20,164 nucleotides of DNA from positions 1-20,164 of IMG/VR virus record IMGVR_UViG_3300027899_000090, one strand, 5' to 3'. The position numbers were made by a program, and so were the translations under genes. The notes under the pieces were generated by a model. It was not told where the DNA came from. It worked only from the letters and a program-made list of their open reading frames with translations, and ran no database searches. Within the stretch, counting starts at the first letter, position 1, and every line of letters starts with the position of its first letter. Below are positions 1-7,381 of this stretch, one piece after another. The DNA is from a virus.

Positions 1-273
1 TGTACCTTGAGCGAGCATATGAATTATGAGTCAGCTCAGCCTATCCCACGAGCAATCGATAAGGTAAACCAGTTATTCCTTGATGGAAATGAGATCGTTT
101 TCTGGACTGCCAGAGGGACTCGAACTGGAATTGATTGGAGACAATTAACTGAGAGTCAACTTTCCTCCTGGGGCGTCCAGTATCACGAATTAAGATTCGG
201 TAAACCAGTATATGATTGGTTTATTGACGATAAAAATATCAATTCAACAGATTGGTTAAATGGCACGAGCTAG
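1..273 (+). CDS. HAD-superfamily sugar-phosphatase-like protein, 5' truncated by window edge
   Basis: The reading frame is open from base 1, so the gene begins outside the window; about 90 C-terminal residues are visible. What remains carries the later HAD motifs: FWTARG (motif II region, Thr), then GIDW, and a C-terminal FGKPVYDWFIDDK block holding the motif III Lys and the motif IV acidic pair. The nucleophile motif DxDGT is not visible and should lie just upstream, because the first residues (CTLSEH) look like the stretch that follows it. The WTARG...TGIDW...ELRFGKP pattern is typical of small HAD proteins annotated as capsule or LPS biosynthesis phosphatases, common in phages and surface-sugar clusters. 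The substrate is unknown. It overlaps the next gene by 14 nt, so the two are probably translated together. An internal TTG (base 7) or ATG could serve as a start but would drop the catalytic Asp, so I treat it as partial. Confidence 0.8.
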   Translation, partial: CTLSEHMNYESAQPIPRAIDKVNQLFLDGNEIVFWTARGTRTGIDWRQLTESQLSSWGVQYHELRFGKPVYDWFIDDKNINSTDWLNGTS

Positions 274-862
274 AGTATTAATATTAGGAAATGATCCTCA
301 AATAAACAGGATAGACTTTAGTAGACTTTCTAAAGATATAATTACAGTTGGTGTAAATCGTATTTGGTTAAAGTATATCCCGCAGTATTTCTTCTTCAAT
401 GACTATGCAATAATTGATGAGCTTGAAAAGTCTCCTGAAATTTTACAAAAAATTAAAGAGAAGTCTACTGTATTTTCTAGTGATTGGATACTACAGGCGA
501 AACGTCCAGTTCCTAATTGGGTTAAAGTATACGATCGCACAACTAAATACAATTTCCCAGATTCAATAACCACTGGCATGCAACTTTTTTCTAGACATAT
601 CGTCGAAAGAAATAGGTGCTCATTCTATATCGCTGGAGTTTCACTAACTTGGCAAGAACCTAGTCACTTTTGGAAAGTGTTAGATCACCCTTCAACGAAT
701 AAGCATGGTGACTCTTGGTATTCTCCAAGATTTGAAAGAATGAACCATAATTTTAAACAGCTGAAGAATACTGGGTTTGAGATGATTTCAGTAAATCCTA
801 ACTCTTTACTAAATAAGATGATGCGATACGAAAATATCGAAAATCTCTATAAGAAATCATAG
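260..862 (+). CDS. Probable glycosyltransferase-like (sialyltransferase-like) protein, 200 aa
   Basis: The N-terminus (VLILGNDPQINRIDFSRL, then ITVGVNRIWL and YFFFND) has the layout of a Rossmann-like nucleotide-sugar-binding start: a glycine turn after a first strand, a 'name-and-number' second strand VGVNR, and a third strand ending in ND. This pattern occurs in sialyltransferase-like and MptE/DUF115-like proteins of surface-glycan loci and in some phage genomes. A central TTGMQLFSRHI segment and an IAGVSLTW strand follow. No signal peptide or membrane segment is visible. The start overlaps the upstream HAD gene by 14 nt, which supports a shared sugar-modification role (surface, capsid or DNA glycosylation). 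The stop overlaps the stop of the convergent spike gene. The family assignment is by pattern only, and a non-catalytic Rossmann protein remains possible. Confidence 0.5.
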   Translation: MARARVLILGNDPQINRIDFSRLSKDIITVGVNRIWLKYIPQYFFFNDYAIIDELEKSPEILQKIKEKSTVFSSDWILQAKRPVPNWVKVYDRTTKYNFPDSITTGMQLFSRHIVERNRCSFYIAGVSLTWQEPSHFWKVLDHPSTNKHGDSWYSPRFERMNHNFKQLKNTGFEMISVNPNSLLNKMMRYENIENLYKKS

Positions 863-866
863 AGAT
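843..866 (-). terminator. Hairpin across the overlapping convergent stop codons
   Basis: ATCTCTAT (843-850) and ATAGAGAT (859-866) form a perfect 8-bp inverted repeat with an 8-nt loop. Both converging genes end inside it (stops at 860-862 on + and 857-859 on -). Read leftward, the hairpin is followed by the T-rich run TTTCGATATTTTC, so it could terminate the baseplate operon. Read rightward there is no T tract. The stem is AT-rich, so it would be weak. Confidence 0.4.
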
Positions 867-1645
867 ACCTTAACCGTATTCGAAAGAGTAGTTACTTTAG
901 CCGCCTCAACTGCTGGTGAGATAACTGAACCTATTGGTAATTTTGTATCAATTACACTTGCCATAGCCGCAAGTAATAGGAATAGTTGATCCCCTAGGAC
1001 AGCTGGGCCACTTACTGGGTTGTGGCCGACTTTTACAAAGTTTCCATTAATCCAAATATCATTAGAAACTGCCTCGATCTCACTTCCTGAAGAGACTTCA
1101 ATCCTTGAATTTGCATGAATTGAAATATTTCCACCTTTCAATTCAATAATTGACTGTGTTTGATCGTGTTCTATCGTGATAGACTTATCCCTACCGATAT
1201 TTACTCTAGATCCCTTAAGCTGCATTGTGATTCCTTTGCTAATAGTGAACCAGATCTTTAACTCTTCATCTCCATCAAATAGAACAATATGCGAACCTAA
1301 GTATTCGCCATCTTTTCCTAACTCTTCTCTGACATCTTCTGAAATTTCATGTAATGAGTAATACTCCGGAGAGTAAGGATTGCCGTTATCAAATCTAACT
1401 GCAACGACTCCTCCTTTTTTTGGAACAGAGAGCGATCCTCCCTTGCCATCAGTTCCAAAAAAAGCACTCTTCTGTTTTGGATATGCCCAAGGTAAATCTT
1501 CAACTGGAATATCATCGTGTATTCCAACTACTCTGATTCTAGCTCTACCCTCTTTTCTAGGATCATTTGGATCCTCAACTATTCCCAAGAATTGTTTATC
1601 TACTAGATCACTAGCTCTTCTCTCTATATCGTGATTATGGTCCAT
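857..1645 (-). CDS. Baseplate central spike protein, gp5-like, without lysozyme domain
   Basis: The product would form the membrane-piercing needle at the tip of the tail tube. Residues about 18-100 fit the gp5/VgrG N-terminal OB fold: a strand with FLGIVEDPNDP, then GRARIRVVGIHDD, DLPWAYPK, and GGVVAVRFDNGNPYSPEYY. Residues about 130-200 are short alternating beta repeats (GITMQLKGSRVNIG, SITIEHD, SIIELKGGNISIHA, SRIEVSSGSEI) expected of the triple-stranded spike. The C-terminal NPVSGPAVLGDQL stretch resembles the end of gp5-type and gpV-type proteins. At 262 aa it is less than half of T4 gp5 (about 575 aa) and has no lysozyme insert, so wall digestion must come from another protein. It is the last gene of the leftward baseplate operon, and the gp27-like partner is two genes upstream. 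The ATG is the first methionine in frame, with a 31-nt gap to the preceding gene. Confidence 0.8.
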   Translation of the reverse strand: MDHNHDIERRASDLVDKQFLGIVEDPNDPRKEGRARIRVVGIHDDIPVEDLPWAYPKQKSAFFGTDGKGGSLSVPKKGGVVAVRFDNGNPYSPEYYSLHEISEDVREELGKDGEYLGSHIVLFDGDEELKIWFTISKGITMQLKGSRVNIGRDKSITIEHDQTQSIIELKGGNISIHANSRIEVSSGSEIEAVSNDIWINGNFVKVGHNPVSGPAVLGDQLFLLLAAMASVIDTKLPIGSVISPAVEAAKVTTLSNTVKVSL

Positions 1646-1676
1646 ACCTAGTTATACTTACGTTTTATACTATGGT

Positions 1677-2732
1677 TCAATTACCGTATATGTTTCCTAA
1701 GTCAGTTACTGGAGGTTCTAGAAAATTACTAGCTGCACCAAGCGCCGGATTAATTAATCCTCCAATCGTGGCCAGTGAATTTTGTACAGACTGTCCCGCA
1801 TTTTGAATATCGTCGCCAATTACTGGTAGACCAGATAAGAAAGATCCAATATTTGCTGCAGTTGACCCAATATTTCTTAAACTCCATGGATTGTTTACAT
1901 CTGATTTTGTTTGATCATCAAACAGTTTAGTACCATCTGCATATCTACTCTCCTCTTCAAAATATCCAACCTTTATCTTAAATGAATTAGTTGCTGGAGT
2001 ATTATTAGTAGTTACATCAAGCTTAGATCCACCTGAAAAACTTTCAGAAAAGTCAAACTCACATTGTCTGCACTTAAATTTTATGTAACCGTACTGTTCT
2101 AGCACATTTGAAAGAACGTTTCCTCCACCTACAATATTTCCAAGTTCACCAGTGTTTATTCCAAAAGCATTTGCAATATTCTGACCTAGTCCAGGTATTC
2201 TATATCTTAGGTTTCTGGCCTCTGCCATGTATATGTCCATTGAAAACCAACGCAAATTATCTGGAACTCTTTCTCTCATGTGTACTTTATCATATACTGC
2301 ATTTCTATAGATGTCTGCTAATTCAGTGATCCTCAAGTCAACTGCCTCCAGTGTGTTTACGGTAAGCACTGACTCTTTTGCTTTCCATCCACCAGTAGTA
2401 TTAGTTGCGTCCTTCCACATATTGGTCAATCCAGAGATACTTTGGAAATACCATGGAGCATCAAACGTCAAGTATCGCAAGATACCTTTGAATACTTTGA
2501 TTGAGTTTGCCTTGTCAGCATGACCTCTACTCTTTAGGAAACTTATCATACTGCCATCTGACTCTCCAAATATCGGTGAATCCCAAATATGTCCATTTGC
2601 TAGCGATCCGCTTGAATCTTCGAATGCAAAATCTATAGCAAATGTCAAGAAAGTAGGCTCATCATATGGATCAGTAAAGACACCTTTTCTAAAATTATCA
2701 GTTTTATTCTTAATGCCTAGAAAATTATGCAT
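1677..2732 (-). CDS. Baseplate or tail-tube-type structural protein, 351 aa
   Basis: I do not recognise the family with certainty. The middle of the protein (about residues 150-260) contains RVPDNLRWFSMDIYMAEARNLRY followed by a hydrophobic Gly-rich stretch and KFKCRQCEFDFSES...NSFKIKVGYFEEESRY. This alternation of beta strands resembles the tube-forming fold shared by tail tube and gp48/gp54-type baseplate tube proteins. A CxxC pair sits near residue 220. The last quarter is rich in Gly, Ser, Asn and Ala and looks flexible. There is no signal peptide or membrane segment. It lies between the hub (gap of 3 nt from the stop at 2736) and the gp5-like spike, in a run made entirely of baseplate genes, so a role at the junction of hub and tube is a reasonable inference. 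Expression should be late, from the motif at 6755. Confidence 0.6.
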   Translation of the reverse strand: MHNFLGIKNKTDNFRKGVFTDPYDEPTFLTFAIDFAFEDSSGSLANGHIWDSPIFGESDGSMISFLKSRGHADKANSIKVFKGILRYLTFDAPWYFQSISGLTNMWKDATNTTGGWKAKESVLTVNTLEAVDLRITELADIYRNAVYDKVHMRERVPDNLRWFSMDIYMAEARNLRYRIPGLGQNIANAFGINTGELGNIVGGGNVLSNVLEQYGYIKFKCRQCEFDFSESFSGGSKLDVTTNNTPATNSFKIKVGYFEEESRYADGTKLFDDQTKSDVNNPWSLRNIGSTAANIGSFLSGLPVIGDDIQNAGQSVQNSLATIGGLINPALGAASNFLEPPVTDLGNIYGN

Positions 2733-2735
2733 AGG

Positions 2736-4232
2736 TTATTCAGTTTTTTTAGAAGGTGACCATTCTCGTCTAGCTAGGAAAAATTCAGTATATAAACCGT
2801 TCATGTGTAGACTATCATAGTGATATTTAACTCCACTTACATAATAATATCCAGTCAACTGTTGATCGGCAGTTTCTGCGTTTAGATTAGCTGCATCGTC
2901 TCCCTGTTTTACTGGAGTATCTTCGATTCCCTTACTTGCCTTAAATATCTTTTCAGCTTGCTGAACTGATATGTATACTGGAATCGTAAATCCTCTGGAA
3001 ACTTGAAAATTAATATTATTTAGCGTTGCCTTAAGGACAACTTTATCTAATTCTTTTAAGTTATGAGAATTTAATAGTCTTGCCGCATTCCATTCAGGAT
3101 GAGCGTTTCCATAGTCAATATTCATCCATTTTCTTATAGTATTTTCAGCAAGACTCTGCTCTTCTGGAATAAGATAACTTTTTTGATCTCTATCTATACT
3201 CTTTAGTGGAGCCATGAAAAAATCCTTAAATTTATCCTTAGCTACAGTCGATGCCTTTAGATGATCGTAATAATATATCTGCTTCTTATAACCTTGACGC
3301 TTTAGGATATTTCCTTGATCAGATATTAGGCTCAACTCAGTAATATAATTAGACATACCACTCTCCTTCAATTCAGTAGTCAAGTAGTTCATGATAGTTG
3401 TCTCATTAAGTTGAACCTGTGCGCCTGAATCCTTTGCATTCTGGTTTATTCCACTGGAAAGAGAATTTGGTGCGTTTAGAAAAGTCTTCTGTGCCTCCTC
3501 AACCATTAACTGACGATTTACCTCAATATAATTTAGATAGTAGTATTTGTCAATAAATCCTGTGAAAAAGGAGTCGTCATTTTGGTAGGCATGCTCGACT
3601 ATCTCTCTAATAAAATCCAAATTACCTAGATTAGTGTTAATCCAGGTCATATTATCATTAGGCGAACTCTCATTCTCAGCAAATCCCAGACCCAGATCAT
3701 CGCATATCTTCTTCAGAGCATCTTTTGAATTCGTCTTTGGATAGCTTTTTGAGATATTGTTATAGATCGTAGGAATATAAAGTTCTCCCTTCACCATGTA
3801 TGTCGTCCCTATACCTACTCCCTTCTTCAATCCGGTAAATTTTGCTGGAATCGATTTTATGCCCGTTATCAAAAAGTCACAACGAATTGGTTTAAATTTA
3901 TCGTTGCCGACTTTTAGGTAGACATTCATTATTAAATTAGTCTTTGGAAAGTAATCACCTGCATACTCTCCCATACCATCAATAAATGTCATTGAGATAG
4001 TTGGTATAAATCCGGTCTCGTCGATTGTTAGTGTTTCAATTGACTTTATGATTTGTCCACCTATCTTTACAAACGGCTTATTTGCACCAGTAAGTTGTTC
4101 AGTACTCGGTAAATTCTTTGGTGCCTGATAAGAAGCGTCTATTGATCCTCCAGAGGAAGAGTCCTCTTCAAAAAGGGTCTTTAACGGAACCTTTGGTAAA
4201 ATTGTACCCTTGATTATTTGTCCAAATGACAT
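2736..4232 (-). CDS. Baseplate hub protein, gp27 / late-control-D-like
   Basis: The product probably forms the trimeric hub ring that holds the spike and starts the tail tube. The N-terminal third has the gp27/gpD pattern: FVKIGGQIIKSIETLTIDET, PTISMTFIDG, LIMNVYLKVGN. A characteristic block follows: KDALKKICDDLGL (about residues 170-182), MTWINTNLGNLDFIREIVEHAYQ (about 194-217) and FTGFIDKYYYLNYIEVN, where late-control D proteins place their conserved W...D.....A element. At 498 aa it is longer than T4 gp27 (about 391 aa); the extra length is mostly in the C-terminal half, which ends with YYYVSGVKYHYDS...FFLARREWSP. The start overlaps the stop of the gp53-like gene as TAATG, which points to coupled translation. 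The gp5-like spike that should dock on it is two genes downstream. Confidence 0.72.
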   Translation of the reverse strand: MSFGQIIKGTILPKVPLKTLFEEDSSSGGSIDASYQAPKNLPSTEQLTGANKPFVKIGGQIIKSIETLTIDETGFIPTISMTFIDGMGEYAGDYFPKTNLIMNVYLKVGNDKFKPIRCDFLITGIKSIPAKFTGLKKGVGIGTTYMVKGELYIPTIYNNISKSYPKTNSKDALKKICDDLGLGFAENESSPNDNMTWINTNLGNLDFIREIVEHAYQNDDSFFTGFIDKYYYLNYIEVNRQLMVEEAQKTFLNAPNSLSSGINQNAKDSGAQVQLNETTIMNYLTTELKESGMSNYITELSLISDQGNILKRQGYKKQIYYYDHLKASTVAKDKFKDFFMAPLKSIDRDQKSYLIPEEQSLAENTIRKWMNIDYGNAHPEWNAARLLNSHNLKELDKVVLKATLNNINFQVSRGFTIPVYISVQQAEKIFKASKGIEDTPVKQGDDAANLNAETADQQLTGYYYVSGVKYHYDSLHMNGLYTEFFLARREWSPSKKTE

Positions 4233-4819
4233 TAGAATAGATTTGCTTTAGTTAATTGTTGAATAAGTCTAGCTCTTGAGATAGGTACTGGACAATTATC
4301 TTTGTTTATTTGAGTCACATCATCTCCAAAAATAACCTTTCCATCTTTTACTTTAATATTCTTATTTCCCGCAGTATTTACGTTTGGTGGAACAATCTCT
4401 TTTACCCTGTCCTTTAATGCCTCTAATCTCTTCTTATCTTTAACTGTTTTTGGATTAAGAAGTTTATCTTCATTTGAAGAGAGTTTAGCAGTGCCTTTTT
4501 CTAAAACAGTCGTCGGCGGAACTAACGCATTTGCTAGTGCTTTGTAAGGTGGAGCAAGTAATATTTCTCCAGGCGCAAGCGAAAATGGATTAGAGATCCC
4601 ATTATACTTCATTAGGAGTTCGTAGTATGATTGCTCTGAATACATTCGAACTGAGATCAAATCAGGTCGCATTGCCTCCTCCTCTTGAACTTGTATAAAA
4701 CCCTCAGCTGCACCGCCGGTCTTTTCAAAATTAAAAGTTGAACTAATTAAGTCAACTAGAGAATCTCCATTAGACTTAGTAAAAATCGCCTTAATTCTTA
4801 AAAGTTTTGAAATTAGCAT
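4232..4819 (-). CDS. Baseplate wedge protein, gp53-like, with LysM-like domain
   Basis: Residues about 47-92 contain EAMRPDLISVRMYSEQSYYELLMKYNGISNPFSLAPGEILLAPP. This is the LysM-like unit of T4 gp53, Mu-type tail protein X and XkdP-type proteins: a loop ending in RPDLIS, a helix carrying YYELLMKYNGI, a turn NPFSL, and a strand ending in LLAPP. In T4 gp53 helps join baseplate wedges around the hub. At 195 aa the length matches T4 gp53 (196 aa). The C-terminal part is Lys-rich and contains a beta-like segment (NKNIKVKDGKVIFGDDVTQI). It starts 1 nt after the stop of the 640-aa gene and overlaps the hub start by one base. The gp53 family name is inferred from the motif and from context. Confidence 0.65.
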   Translation of the reverse strand: MLISKLLRIKAIFTKSNGDSLVDLISSTFNFEKTGGAAEGFIQVQEEEAMRPDLISVRMYSEQSYYELLMKYNGISNPFSLAPGEILLAPPYKALANALVPPTTVLEKGTAKLSSNEDKLLNPKTVKDKKRLEALKDRVKEIVPPNVNTAGNKNIKVKDGKVIFGDDVTQINKDNCPVPISRARLIQQLTKANLF

Positions 4820-4820
4820 A

Positions 4821-6743
4821 TTAATCCTTTGTTTTTAATTCTCTAAAATAGTCTACTAATACTGGCGATTCTGCAAATTTTGCACCATACATTCCTTTGA
4901 CTCTAGGTCGATAGACATTCGCTGTACTACTTGCTTCTTGCAAAGAATTAGATGCGGCAGTTGGATCTGTGTATCCATCCTTTGGATATACTCCTTCTCT
5001 TACATCAACTATTGATTTGTTAAACGTCTTTAATGCATCTTTTCCATTTGCAGTTTCGGAGAATGTTCCGTTTCTTGCGTCATTCGCAGTTACACTATTT
5101 CTTTCTCCAAATGAATTGAATCCAGATGAAGGTTGAGCAAGCTTACCATACGATAATGGTCCTGCTCCCAAGTTAAACATTGATTCAATATCTTGCTTTG
5201 CCCTAGGTCTTCCTGGATTAAGTGTAACCGTAAATTCAACTTCAGTTGGAAAATCATCAATCCCTAGAGACTCAGAAAACTTAATTGTCGTGTCCTTTAG
5301 ACAAAGATTACCAATTACCGCAAATGGATTCATAGGATTTCCTACAGTAAGATGCCATTCTCCAACTGCTCTGCCGTCTAGAAAGGATCGCATCTTTAGA
5401 GGAGTCTGGATCAAGTCCTTTACAAATTGTCCAGCTAAGTTTTTTGATGCACTTGACTGGGCAATTTCGTTTGCTATACCCGCAAGATCATCTTCTGAGA
5501 ACTCCTTAGCAACGTCTTCAATCAACTTATTTAATTTTTCTGATTTTTCTTGAAACTGTGCAGTCATATATTTAATAACCTCTTGTATTCCTCCAATAAA
5601 ATCGCCCTGTTCAAATTTTTGAGTAGGTAATCCAGGCACAATATATCCAGTCTTTTGAAAATATCGAATACTTCCTCCCCAAAATTCTGCAGTATTGTGT
5701 GTAAGCGAGAGAAAATTTGAAATAAGATCCAACATTGCAATCTTCGGATTAATATTACTAAACGATCTAAGCTTATATGAAAATTTTAATTTTATTTCAT
5801 GAGTAAATATGAATCCTCTTTTTCTCATTTGAGTATTATCAATCACATTAACTGGTCCAAGAACACGATTCCAATATTGACCTTCGCTACCGTATGCTTC
5901 CTGCAGCCAGTCCTGTGCCTTTTTATCAAATCCACTCGCAGCCTGCGGGTTCTCAGCGGCGGTCAGTGCTAATATAATATTCTTTAAGTTAGGCTTATCC
6001 TTAAGTAGACCGACCGACGCAGTATCTAGTAGTGCCTCACTACTAATCTCATTACCCATAACGTCTTTAACATCGGCAGTTATTTTATCCCAATTGAAAC
6101 CATAATTCATACCAAGTACACCAGAAAGAGAATTGCCAGTATCTTCTCCCCACCAAGTAACTGCTTGTGCAATTGGTACTAGCGGCATTTTTGATTGTGC
6201 AATCTGCAAATTGTCCTCGACTGGAATAGGATATCTACGAAGAGTTAGCAATCTATTATTTGGAATCTTTCCATAAAACTTACACCATAAGAAATCATTC
6301 CATTGATATGGGATAGGACCTAGAGTTGTTCCGTCAAGACCAGAGTCAGCTGCGTCTGCTGCCCACTTAATAATTTCAGAGGCACTTGGATTTTCTACAT
6401 TTGCCTTTATATCTGTAATTAGTGCAGGTGTATCCTTAGTCGTTGAATCACCAGTCGCATTGAGAATAGTTAAATCACGGTGATTATTTGGTCTATAACT
6501 TGAGCCGTCAGTTGCTCCAAACTTTGCGTATCTAAAATTGTAGAAAGGATTAAATAGCGAGTCAGTTCCAAATACTTCCCTTGCACTATTTCCAGTAGCG
6601 TCAGCTGCTGAACTTTCGACCTTTGAGTAAGTGGACTCAAACTGGGGAAACTTCTCGCTTTCACTATTCTTAAGAATCGTGCTTATTGCTGAACCTACTG
6701 ATTCACCAACGTTTGTATCTGACCCAAGGATAAATCCTGCCAT
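4821..6743 (-). CDS. Large tail/baseplate structural protein, 640 aa
   Basis: This is the first gene of the baseplate operon and sits directly behind a late-promoter-like motif (6755-6769). I cannot assign it to a named T4 gene. Visible features are a Ser/Ala-rich N-terminus; PYQWNDFLWCKFYGKIPNNRLLTLRRYPIP near residues 145-175; a Lys/Glu-rich, probably coiled stretch near 390-430; and a C-terminal block (about 450-530) with LKMRSFLDGRAVGEWHLTVG, NPFAVIGNLCLKDTTIKF, PTEVEFTVTLNPGRPRAKQD and IESMFNLG. I recall this last block from virion structural proteins of other phages, but I cannot verify that here. There is no signal peptide. Spacing to the gp53-like gene is 1 nt, so it is part of the same transcript. 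Candidates are a gp48/gp54-type tube-baseplate adaptor or a lineage-specific baseplate component. Confidence 0.6.
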   Translation of the reverse strand: MAGFILGSDTNVGESVGSAISTILKNSESEKFPQFESTYSKVESSAADATGNSAREVFGTDSLFNPFYNFRYAKFGATDGSSYRPNNHRDLTILNATGDSTTKDTPALITDIKANVENPSASEIIKWAADAADSGLDGTTLGPIPYQWNDFLWCKFYGKIPNNRLLTLRRYPIPVEDNLQIAQSKMPLVPIAQAVTWWGEDTGNSLSGVLGMNYGFNWDKITADVKDVMGNEISSEALLDTASVGLLKDKPNLKNIILALTAAENPQAASGFDKKAQDWLQEAYGSEGQYWNRVLGPVNVIDNTQMRKRGFIFTHEIKLKFSYKLRSFSNINPKIAMLDLISNFLSLTHNTAEFWGGSIRYFQKTGYIVPGLPTQKFEQGDFIGGIQEVIKYMTAQFQEKSEKLNKLIEDVAKEFSEDDLAGIANEIAQSSASKNLAGQFVKDLIQTPLKMRSFLDGRAVGEWHLTVGNPMNPFAVIGNLCLKDTTIKFSESLGIDDFPTEVEFTVTLNPGRPRAKQDIESMFNLGAGPLSYGKLAQPSSGFNSFGERNSVTANDARNGTFSETANGKDALKTFNKSIVDVREGVYPKDGYTDPTAASNSLQEASSTANVYRPRVKGMYGAKFAESPVLVDYFRELKTKD

Positions 6744-6754
6744 AGTACTCTCTA

Positions 6755-6769
6755 TTTTTATTATTTATT
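6755..6769 (-). promoter_or_regulatory. Late-promoter-like motif before the baseplate operon
   Basis: On the - strand this reads AATAAATAATAAAAA. ATAAATAAT ends 16 nt before the ATG at 6743. It is one of six copies with nearly the same spacing and resembles the T4 late promoter TATAAATA. Confidence 0.6.
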
Positions 6770-6797
6770 GAAATCTATAGAATTAGTATGACCTCTT

Positions 6798-7136
6798 CTA
6801 TTTACTCTTATTCTTTATAAAGTCAGAAAAATTCGATACCTTTCCTCCAGGAGTAACTACTGCCTCCTTCTTTTTAGACTTACCTTTACTCTTTTTTCCT
6901 GGACCAGCTAGAGCAAACATATCCATATCTGCAGGTAGAGCATCAGGAGTTTGCATAATTTGACCAGGAGACTCTGGGTTAACTGGGATAAATCCAGGCG
7001 AATCAGATACTGCGATCATATCTTCTTTAACTTCAGTATCTCTTGATCCAGAAACTATACTAGATGATTTGAGAGCATTCATTTTAACCAGATCAGCTTC
7101 TGTAATCATTTTACTTACAAAATCAGTAAATCGCAT
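6798..7136 (-). CDS. Small late protein with capsid-targeting-like N-terminus, 112 aa
   Basis: No family is recognised. The N-terminus MRFTDFVSKMITEA resembles the T4 capsid-targeting sequence (MKTYQEFIAEA), and the ITE-A step fits the T4 prohead protease rule of I/L-x-E before the cut (after residue 13). The C-terminus repeats the same theme: VSNFSDFIKNKSK, with FSDFIK echoing FTDFVSK. Between them lie a low-complexity, Pro/Ser/Asp-rich stretch and a Lys-rich patch (KKSKGKSKKKE) that could bind DNA. It is preceded by a late-promoter-like motif (7153-7162) and separated by 54 nt from the baseplate operon start. I infer a packaged internal protein or a head-assembly factor. The gene is supported by its dedicated promoter motif, its placement and the lack of any competing frame. 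Confidence 0.65.
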   Translation of the reverse strand: MRFTDFVSKMITEADLVKMNALKSSSIVSGSRDTEVKEDMIAVSDSPGFIPVNPESPGQIMQTPDALPADMDMFALAGPGKKSKGKSKKKEAVVTPGGKVSNFSDFIKNKSK

Positions 7137-7152
7137 TGCTCAAAATGTTTTA

Positions 7153-7162
7153 GTTATTTATC
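7153..7162 (-). promoter_or_regulatory. Late-promoter-like motif before the 112-aa gene
   Basis: The - strand reads GATAAATAAC, ending 16 nt before the ATG at 7136. The last base and the A-rich tail differ from the other copies, but the spacing is the same. Confidence 0.5.
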
Positions 7163-7171
7163 TAAATAAAG

Positions 7172-7197
7172 AAAGGCGATTATTTATCGCCTTTTTT
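7172..7197 (-). terminator. Strong hairpin terminator, possibly bidirectional, containing a promoter-like motif
   Basis: AAAGGCGAT (7172-7180) and ATCGCCTTT (7186-7194) form a perfect 9-bp stem with the loop TATTT, followed on the + strand by three more Ts. Read leftward, the direction of the genes here, the stem is followed by CTTTATTTA, so it can end the transcript of the 63-aa gene, whose stop lies inside the stem-loop. The - strand of the hairpin also contains GATAAATAAT (7179-7188), identical to the core of the late motif. Confidence 0.75.
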
Positions 7198-7371
7198 AAA
7201 TTTACTGTAAGGAATCACCCAAAGTTTTCTCTTAATACTCTTCTTCAGAAAATCATATATTGAAGTTTTTGGATCGTCGTCAGGGTGTTGTACCACTGCA
7301 TTTTCTAGAGGTTCTTTTCCTTTTCGATAGTCTTCAAGGTTTTGCCAACTTTCTGGTTTCTTTTTGCTCAC
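7180..7371 (-). CDS. Small basic hypothetical protein, 63 aa
   Basis: The product is a short, highly charged protein (many Lys, Asp, Glu) with no recognised family and no membrane segment. It begins at a GTG 10 nt after the stop of the metallophosphoesterase gene; no ATG is available in frame near this position. Its stop codon lies inside the terminator hairpin, which marks it as the last gene of this operon and supports it as a real reading frame. The C-terminal KKSIKRKLWVIPYSKFKKGDK is strongly basic. A DNA- or RNA-binding role is possible but is not shown by any motif. Confidence 0.5.
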   Translation of the reverse strand: MSKKKPESWQNLEDYRKGKEPLENAVVQHPDDDPKTSIYDFLKKSIKRKLWVIPYSKFKKGDK

Positions 7372-7381
7372 AAGTTATGTA

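Noticed and set aside
5290-5553. 87-codon open frame on the + strand inside the 640-aa gene
   Set aside because: It lies wholly antisense to a well-supported structural gene and shows no motif, promoter or separate start signal. The same applies to the other short antisense frames inside the baseplate, metallophosphoesterase, ligase, polymerase and primase genes.
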